27,350 nt of DNA from a virus. Positions 22,077 to 27,350 of this stretch are shown here, piece after piece; the stretch's first letter is position 1; the number at the start of each line of letters is the position of its first letter. The DNA lies in IMG/VR virus record IMGVR_UViG_3300022939_000107, positions 1-27,350 of that record, one strand, 5' to 3'. The translations under genes and the position numbers were made by a program. The notes below the pieces were generated by a model. The model had not been told where the DNA came from, made no database searches, and saw only the letters and a program-made list of their open reading frames with translations.

Positions 22077-23898
22077 ACAAATACCAGTACCAGATAATTT
22101 GCCACCAAAAAAATTATATCATGGTTCAGGTGGTTTTATAAAAGGACCAAAAGGCGTAATAGCAGCAGATAATATAAATTACGATATAGGATTTCACGTT
22201 GGTACATACAATGCTGCTGTAGACAGAAGAGCAGGAACTTTTGGTGATGACAATATAAATAAAATTATTAAAACTGCAGGACAATATGTTGATGATAAAT
22301 TAGAAAATTACAGTAGTGATTTCATGATTGCAGCAGAAGACTATAAAAAAACATTTGATAGTAGCAGATCAAATCCTTTATTTTATGATGAAAGTATTTT
22401 TTATAAATTAAATACAGATAAACCATACATACACGAAGTTAGAATAATGGGTTTTATGGAAGATGATAGAGCTACAATGAGATTATTTTGGTCTGATGAC
22501 GTAATAAGAAGCACATTGCAAGGCAGGAAACCAGATATTATTGAGACACAAGAATATGCTTATGTTGATTTCGATGAATTAGGACAAGTTGATGAGGTAT
22601 ATTCTGGACCACAATTTGATAGTTGGATAAAAAGTCAAAGTAAATTAAACGCACCAGAGTATTTTACAAATGATATTTTGTATGAAATAACTATGAAACC
22701 AGAAGCAGTGCAAGCTAAATTTAAAGACATTGGTGAAGTATATCTAGCTTTTGATGGTACACATATCCGTTTGTCTGACGCTGATAATATGGCAAATAAT
22801 CTACAAAGATATGTTGCAGGATATGATGGCAATTTAGATTGGAACGGTGTTAGTGCAGGTGGTTTTATTGCAGAGTTAGACATTGCAACTGCAGACCAAG
22901 TACGTGATGGTATTATCAGTCCAAATCAAGCATTAGCTAAATCAAAAAATTTATACAACGGCAGTGAGTTTTTAGATGAATTTGGTAATGCTGACATGCT
23001 GTCTTATACAAATGTTGTAGAAGATAAAGGTCAGAAAAGTTATATTATATTAAATGGAGACATTGTAGATATACAACCTGCTAATACAACAGATCAAATT
23101 AAGTTTCAACTCGAAGTAGATAGAAAACAAACAGAGACATTTATGAAACCACTTAATTTATATAGTGATGTTGACACAACACAGGTATTGGATATACCTG
23201 AAAATGTTACTAAACATATAGAAAGTGATTACATTATGTCAGGCATGAGAAACATGGACAGAACTGTATCTACGTCAAAAGACGCACGTATATTATTTTT
23301 AAATGATAATGTTATTCCCACTGTTAAAGGCACTGGCAACATAAACACATTGTCAGATGAAATTATAAACATTATAAATCCTGAACAAACACTTAAAGAA
23401 AAAGCTAAAAAAAGAATAGCAGACAGAGGTAAAAATTTAGGTAAAAGATTAGGAGTAGTAAATCCATTAGCAGGTGGACCTATCGGTGCAGCTATTATGG
23501 AAGCATTAGATTACTATGAAACATTTGTTATGACTGCAGGATTAGCGTATGGTTTTGCACCAGACATAGATACATTTGTAAAAAACCAAGCAAACAATAT
23601 GTTGGAAACTATGGCAGGCGCAGCAGGATATAAAATAAATTTAGACGATTACGAATATGATTGGCAAAGAGTAAATAAATCATTAGATTGGATAGAAGCT
23701 GTATCACCAACAGATATAGTATTAAAAAAAGCAGGCAAACTTATAAGTGAAGTAGGCGATACTGGTGCAGTTACAGGTTTTGGCTATGTACCTATTGAAG
23801 ATACATTAGGTAAAACATTGACATCAGGGCAAACAAAAGAGAAAGAAAGAGATCCTATGTATGATAGAATAAGTAGGACATTTAGTGGACAATATTAA
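22069..23898 (+). CDS. Virion-operon protein with ADP-ribosyltransferase-like domain, 609 aa
   Basis: ATG 22069, overlapping the lysozyme stop by 8 nt; TTG 22060 is less likely. Residues 15-340 read like the ART domains of phage polyvalent proteins: KLYHGSGG (15-22, NAD-binding start), GFHVGTYNAAVDRR (41-54, the G-x-HfGT-x-x-A strand), YIHEVRIMGF (a beta strand), and LSYTNVVEDKGQKSYIILNGDIVDI from 311, matching the Y-x-N-x-vE-x-x-G-x-x-SYivf end with E318 as candidate catalytic glutamate. The rest includes a basic helix (KEKAKKRIADRGKNLGKRLG) and a Gly/Ala-rich amphipathic stretch. ARTs move ADP-ribose from NAD to proteins; T4 Alt is a packaged, injected example. Target unknown. Motif match by eye; the enzyme may be inactive. 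Confidence 0.55.
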   Translation: MVEQIPVPDNLPPKKLYHGSGGFIKGPKGVIAADNINYDIGFHVGTYNAAVDRRAGTFGDDNINKIIKTAGQYVDDKLENYSSDFMIAAEDYKKTFDSSRSNPLFYDESIFYKLNTDKPYIHEVRIMGFMEDDRATMRLFWSDDVIRSTLQGRKPDIIETQEYAYVDFDELGQVDEVYSGPQFDSWIKSQSKLNAPEYFTNDILYEITMKPEAVQAKFKDIGEVYLAFDGTHIRLSDADNMANNLQRYVAGYDGNLDWNGVSAGGFIAELDIATADQVRDGIISPNQALAKSKNLYNGSEFLDEFGNADMLSYTNVVEDKGQKSYIILNGDIVDIQPANTTDQIKFQLEVDRKQTETFMKPLNLYSDVDTTQVLDIPENVTKHIESDYIMSGMRNMDRTVSTSKDARILFLNDNVIPTVKGTGNINTLSDEIINIINPEQTLKEKAKKRIADRGKNLGKRLGVVNPLAGGPIGAAIMEALDYYETFVMTAGLAYGFAPDIDTFVKNQANNMLETMAGAAGYKINLDDYEYDWQRVNKSLDWIEAVSPTDIVLKKAGKLISEVGDTGAVTGFGYVPIEDTLGKTLTSGQTKEKERDPMYDRISRTFSGQY

Positions 23899-25142
23899 TG
23901 GCAGTACAAGATAAATCAGCAAATAGACTTATAAACACTATATCTAAAGACTTTGAGATATGGGAAGAAATAACAGAATTTGGTAGTAAATTCTATCTTG
24001 TTGCACAATTACCTAGCTTTGAAGGAAGCGGGGGGGTGTTTACATGGCGTTACGAAATATCAGATTGGAACGCAGTAAAAGAAAAAGTAGCAGGAAATAA
24101 TTTAGTAGCAAATGTTGTTGTAGATAGTGACTTTAATATTATTGAAGGTACATCAAGTATTACAGGACAAGACTATAGTAATAGCTTTTATTTTGGTAAT
24201 GCTAACCAGTTATTGTTTTCTACAGCAGAACCAGGTGCAGAACCTTATGATCACTTAGTAGAAGCATTAAAAGAAGAAGCTAAATATAGTGAGTGGATAT
24301 TGTCAGAAGATGAAGATGGTAGATTAGATTTCTTAGCTATAGCTATAGAGAATGCACTAGAAGGTAAACAAGTTAGAGCAGCAGATCTACAAAGAACTAC
24401 TTGGTGGAAAACACATACACCTACAGAACGTGCAGCAGCAGAGTTGTTTGCAAGTGATCCTGCACAATATAAAGAAAAAGTTTTAAACACACAACAAACA
24501 ATTGTTGACGGTATGATTGCACGTGGTGTGCAAACAATAAATGCAGATGTAGTTGCAGGTCTAACTAATTTGTTTAGTAAAGGAACTATATCTGATGAAG
24601 ATGAACTAGGCAAGATATTAGATAAGATGGTAAATGATCGTATAAGATATACACCAGATCCAGAAGTACAAGCTGTATTAACAGGACAAAGTTTTGACAC
24701 AATACTTGCTACAAGAGATTTAGCATTAGGTATAGATCAAATTATTGGACCTGGTGCTAGTGAAAACTATGACTTAGAAGCTGTATATAAAGAAGCACAA
24801 GCTAATCCTGCATGGTATAGCGAGGTGTTCATACCACAAGTAGAAGCAGCATTTCAAACTAAATATTCACAGTTTCAAGGTACAGAAGTAAAATCATACG
24901 AAACTGCAGCAGGTGCTTTTAGAAATGAATGGGAAAGTATTACAGGACAAAAAGCAGATGAAACGTCACCTGCATGGCAAAAGTTTTTTGCAACAAATGA
25001 TGTAAAAGAAAGAGAAGATATTGCATTTGGAGAAGCAGCTAAATTAGGTACACAAACTTATAGAGATACATTAGCAGCTAAGATGGAAAAATCTTTTGGT
25101 AGAGCAGGACAAAGAGCCACAGGCGGAGGTAGATTTCAATGA
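23898..25142 (+). CDS. Virion-operon protein, 414 aa
   Basis: TAATG overlap with the preceding gene, ATGA overlap with the next. N-terminal ~115 residues are beta-rich and aromatic (FGSKFYLVAQLPSF; GGVFTWRYEISDW); the remainder is helical, with TTWWKTHTPTERAAAELFASDP near 165-190, and a Gly/Arg-rich end (GRAGQRATGGGRFQ). No enzyme motif. The layout (beta head, helical body) suits a structural or ejected virion protein. Codon use matches its neighbours. Confidence 0.6.
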   Translation: MAVQDKSANRLINTISKDFEIWEEITEFGSKFYLVAQLPSFEGSGGVFTWRYEISDWNAVKEKVAGNNLVANVVVDSDFNIIEGTSSITGQDYSNSFYFGNANQLLFSTAEPGAEPYDHLVEALKEEAKYSEWILSEDEDGRLDFLAIAIENALEGKQVRAADLQRTTWWKTHTPTERAAAELFASDPAQYKEKVLNTQQTIVDGMIARGVQTINADVVAGLTNLFSKGTISDEDELGKILDKMVNDRIRYTPDPEVQAVLTGQSFDTILATRDLALGIDQIIGPGASENYDLEAVYKEAQANPAWYSEVFIPQVEAAFQTKYSQFQGTEVKSYETAAGAFRNEWESITGQKADETSPAWQKFFATNDVKEREDIAFGEAAKLGTQTYRDTLAAKMEKSFGRAGQRATGGGRFQ

Positions 25143-26440
25143 GCATATTAGCTAGACTTGCACAGTTACAAGGTATAACTATAGATGGATTAGAGCCACC
25201 TAGAACTACACCTACTGCACCAGACAGAACACAAGTTAGAAATATTGTGTCAGCACCAGTTTTTGACTTTGCACCAGATCAAACTATAGAAGAAGTTGTT
25301 GAAGCTAGTGCAGGTGCAGCAGAAGCTGCAGGAATAATATCACAACCACCAGACGAAATTATACCGCCAAGTGAACCACCAAGTGATCCATTGGGCGGAG
25401 ATGAATTAACAGGCGGTGCTTTACGTACAATAGTTTCTACACAAACAGTTATAAAAAATGGTAGAAATGTATTACAAACAATATACAGTGACGGAAGCAT
25501 AGAAGAACAAGATTTAGGTCCAGTAGATGAAGGACCTCCTGCACCACCACCACCTCCAGGAACTACAGAAGTACCTGGCGATCCAGTAGAAGAGTTTGAC
25601 GCAAGAGAATATGCAAGACTTAATTATTCATGGTTAGGTGATGATCTTATAGATACATTTTTACAAGAGTTTAATACTAATGGTGGTGATGAAGAAGAAG
25701 CATTAAGAAATCTTAGAACTACACAAGCATACAAAGATAAGTTTCCTGGAATATTTAGAGAAGATGGCACAACACTACGTATAGAAACAGATACACCAGA
25801 GCTTGATTACCTAAAGATACGTGAAGACTATGGGAACTTGTTACAAGATTACAACCTTAATCCAGAATACTTTGAGGGACAGATAGAGACATTGTTTGAA
25901 AATGATGTTGCACCTAGAGTATTTGAGCAAAGACTTAATGTTGCATACAACAGTTTGTTTCCACAGTTTGACGCAGTAAAACAATACTATGTTAACAACT
26001 ATCCTAATATCTTTCCTACTACAGAAGATATTACAGATGAAGCTATATTTGCTAGTTTTATATCAGAAGATGTATCAGCAGATATTATCGAACAAAGAGT
26101 TAATGTATCACAAATAGGTGGTGCATTCTTAGAACAAGATTTTGCAATATCACAAGAACAAGCACAACGATTAGTTAGTGCAGGTTTGTCTGGTACTGGT
26201 GCGCAACAGTTAGCAGCTAGAGCAGAGACACAGCTACCAAGATTGCAAAGATTAGCTAGAAGGTTTACTGGTAGAGAAGATATATTTGGACTATCAGAGT
26301 TTATAGAAAGCGAAGTCTTTGGTGAAGGTGTTGCAGATCAAGTAAGAGAAAGACTAGAAGCAGAACAAGCTACAGTCTTTACAAGAGAAGGTGGCGCTGC
26401 AGTTACACAAGCAGGTGTTACAGGATTGGTAGAACAATAA
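25139..26440 (+). CDS. Virion-operon protein with proline-rich linker, 433 aa
   Basis: ATGA overlap with the preceding gene. Residues 60-160 are disordered and proline-rich (ISQPPDEIIPPSEPPSDP; EGPPAPPPPPGTTEVPGDP). The C-terminal 270 residues are helical, with two similar-looking segments, TFLQEFNTNGGDEEEALRNL and YFEGQIETLFENDVAPRVF, each ending in a D-V/E-rich turn. N-terminal residues 1-15 are a short amphipathic helix. No catalytic motif. Possibly a structural protein that bridges parts of the particle. Confidence 0.6.
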   Translation: MSILARLAQLQGITIDGLEPPRTTPTAPDRTQVRNIVSAPVFDFAPDQTIEEVVEASAGAAEAAGIISQPPDEIIPPSEPPSDPLGGDELTGGALRTIVSTQTVIKNGRNVLQTIYSDGSIEEQDLGPVDEGPPAPPPPPGTTEVPGDPVEEFDAREYARLNYSWLGDDLIDTFLQEFNTNGGDEEEALRNLRTTQAYKDKFPGIFREDGTTLRIETDTPELDYLKIREDYGNLLQDYNLNPEYFEGQIETLFENDVAPRVFEQRLNVAYNSLFPQFDAVKQYYVNNYPNIFPTTEDITDEAIFASFISEDVSADIIEQRVNVSQIGGAFLEQDFAISQEQAQRLVSAGLSGTGAQQLAARAETQLPRLQRLARRFTGREDIFGLSEFIESEVFGEGVADQVRERLEAEQATVFTREGGAAVTQAGVTGLVEQ

Positions 26441-26613
26441 TGTTTAAATGGGTTAGAGCAAGAAATAAAAAAGGTCACTTTGTTGCTGACAAAGCATGGA
26501 CATGGTGGAATGACGCTTATAAAATAAAATTAACACAATCAGGAAAAAATCTCGTAGCAGTACTTTTATGTGTTATAATAATATTACTGGCGTGGGCAGT
26601 ATCCGCTAGGTAA
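26440..26613 (+). CDS. Small single-span membrane protein, 57 aa
   Basis: TAATG overlap with the previous stop. The N-terminal 37 residues are basic and tryptophan-rich (WTWWNDAYKIK); residues 38-54 (LVAVLLCVIIILLAWAV) form one membrane span near the C-terminus. Size fits small holin-like or virion membrane proteins. No further evidence for a holin, but it is the only such candidate in the late operon. Confidence 0.55.
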   Translation: MFKWVRARNKKGHFVADKAWTWWNDAYKIKLTQSGKNLVAVLLCVIIILLAWAVSAR

Positions 26614-26732
26614 AAAATAGATCGCCATTCTGGTTTAGGGTTCCTACGTCCTAGCCACGTATTAAATTCGTAGAGGTGTTGTATGCGTAATTACAGCGCC
26701 CATTCAGCATGTAAACAAATACTGTAATCACT

Positions 26733-26757
26733 CCCAATACGATCCACACCTTATTGG
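26733..26757 (+). other. Hairpin before the scaffold gene
   Basis: CCAATA (26733-26738) pairs with TATTGG (26752-26757). It lies in the 180-nt gap 26614-26793, the longest in the late operon, which also has CTACG/CGTAG (26644-26648, 26669-26673) and the tandem TAGTGTAATAGTGTG near 26762-26776. The gap may set separate scaffold/capsid expression. No clear promoter seen. Confidence 0.4.
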
Positions 26758-26793
26758 AGAATAGTGTAATAGTGTGAGAAATGGAGAATATCA

Positions 26794-27240
26794 ATGACAG
26801 ACGAAATAATGGAAAGCAACGAAACTAACGAAGGCATAAAAGGTTTAAGGGAAAAACTTAAATCTGTAGAACAAGAGAATAAAGAACTAAAGAATGTTGT
26901 AAAGACTTCTTTGTTTAAAGATGTTGGATTAGATCCTAATTCTGGCACAGGTAAGATGGCTTACGATCTTTATGATGGAAAACCAGATACTGCAGAACTA
27001 GGTTCATGGCTTAAAGAAACTTACAATATCGATACTGAAGTACAGCAGAACAACGAAGTAGCTGCTGCAAAGATCGCTGAAAGTGACGACAAGCTAACAC
27101 AAATACAACAAAACTCTGCAGCTGCACAACCTGCAGATTGGACACAGAAAATGCAAGACGTTATAGCAAGTGGAGACACTTCTGTTAGAGATAGTCTAAG
27201 AGCAAAATTAGCTTTACAAGAAGAACTTAAAAGAAAATAA
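26794..27240 (+). CDS. Capsid scaffolding protein
   Basis: GGAG before the ATG. The 148-residue product is highly charged and almost all helical: coiled coil KGLREKLKSVEQENKELKNVV (residues 17-37, in pieces), then GLDPNSGTGKMAYDLYDGKPDTAELGSWL, a segment typical of siphophage and podophage scaffolds, a Gln/Ala-rich stretch and a basic C-terminal helix (RDSLRAKLALQEELKRK) that would bind the coat protein. Scaffolds direct coat assembly and leave before DNA is packaged. The position right before the capsid gene agrees. Confidence 0.75.
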   Translation: MTDEIMESNETNEGIKGLREKLKSVEQENKELKNVVKTSLFKDVGLDPNSGTGKMAYDLYDGKPDTAELGSWLKETYNIDTEVQQNNEVAAAKIAESDDKLTQIQQNSAAAQPADWTQKMQDVIASGDTSVRDSLRAKLALQEELKRK

Positions 27241-27268
27241 CTCGTAAGAGAGAAAGGCACATTTAAAC

Positions 27269-27350
27269 ATGGCAGCAATATCAGGTGCAAATCCTATAGT
27301 CGCTAGTGACGTGAACAACTTTACTGGTGAACTGTTTAAGATCACACCTC
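27269..27350 (+). CDS. Probable major capsid protein, N-terminal part (3' end outside window)
   Basis: ATG 27269 with AAAGG about 12 nt before. Only 27 codons are visible (MAAISGANPIVASDVNNF, then TGELFKITP) and the frame runs off the window. No motif can be judged. The call rests on the scaffold gene directly upstream, the usual gene order in tailed phages. Could instead be a small decoration protein placed before the coat gene. Confidence 0.5.
   Translation, partial: MAAISGANPIVASDVNNFTGELFKITP

Noticed and set aside
26682-26726. 14-codon frame with GAGGTG before ATG 26682
   Set aside because: Too short to support; could be a leader peptide but nothing else points to it.
1-27350. CRISPR array, insertion sequence or integrase
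   Set aside because: No regularly spaced repeats, transposase motifs or recombinase motifs were seen on either strand in this window.

Overview
The window is part of an AT-rich tailed double-stranded DNA phage genome. The calls that anchor this are a large terminase, a portal-like protein, a GH24 lysozyme, a scaffold-like protein and the first codons of the probable major capsid protein. Every gene I support lies on the plus strand, mostly with 1-17 nt overlaps (ATGA, GTGA or TAATG junctions) and AAGGAG-type ribosome binding sites. The host is probably a bacterium with sigma-70-like promoters: TTGACA-N17-TATAAA and similar pairs are present. The best host clue is a recombination-type protein ending in DEPPF, the tip found on actinobacterial SSB (M. 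tuberculosis SSB ends this way as I recall it). A low-GC marine or freshwater actinobacterium is a reasonable but unproven guess.

Layout. 1-450: end of a calcineurin-like phosphoesterase. 451-714: non-coding, a chain of hairpins with a promoter-like box and an intrinsic terminator. 715-4011: early or middle operon with an ssDNA/annealing-type protein carrying the SSB-like tail, a small SET-domain protein, a winged-helix protein and a PD-(D/E)XK resolvase-like nuclease. 4008-4252: strong promoter and a folded leader. 4253-8327: zinc-finger GIY-YIG-like endonuclease, a possible sliding clamp, then a chain of very small proteins (Cys-rich, membrane, acidic) of unknown role. 8328-9023: terminator, promoter and two small membrane proteins.

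9024-9709 is a 686-nt control region without genes. It holds a terminator, an A/T palindrome, CGCATA repeats, a minus-strand tRNA-like element with a G3-U70 pair, long hairpins and recurring TGTGGTA boxes. It could be an origin, attachment or packaging region and is also the upstream region of the late genes.

9710-27350 is the late operon. TerL carries an N-terminal zinc finger and HTH, and no separate small terminase is seen between the control region and terL. Then come the portal, two small proteins and a 12.5-kb block of six large proteins: a 1825-residue giant, a 565-residue protein, the GH24 lysozyme, a 609-residue protein with ADP-ribosyltransferase-like motifs, and two more. A small membrane protein, the scaffold and the capsid follow. 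Finding this block between portal and scaffold/capsid, with a lysozyme and an ART-like protein inside it, suggests virion-borne proteins that enter the cell with the DNA. That is an inference. All functions come from reading motifs by eye; no database search was run.
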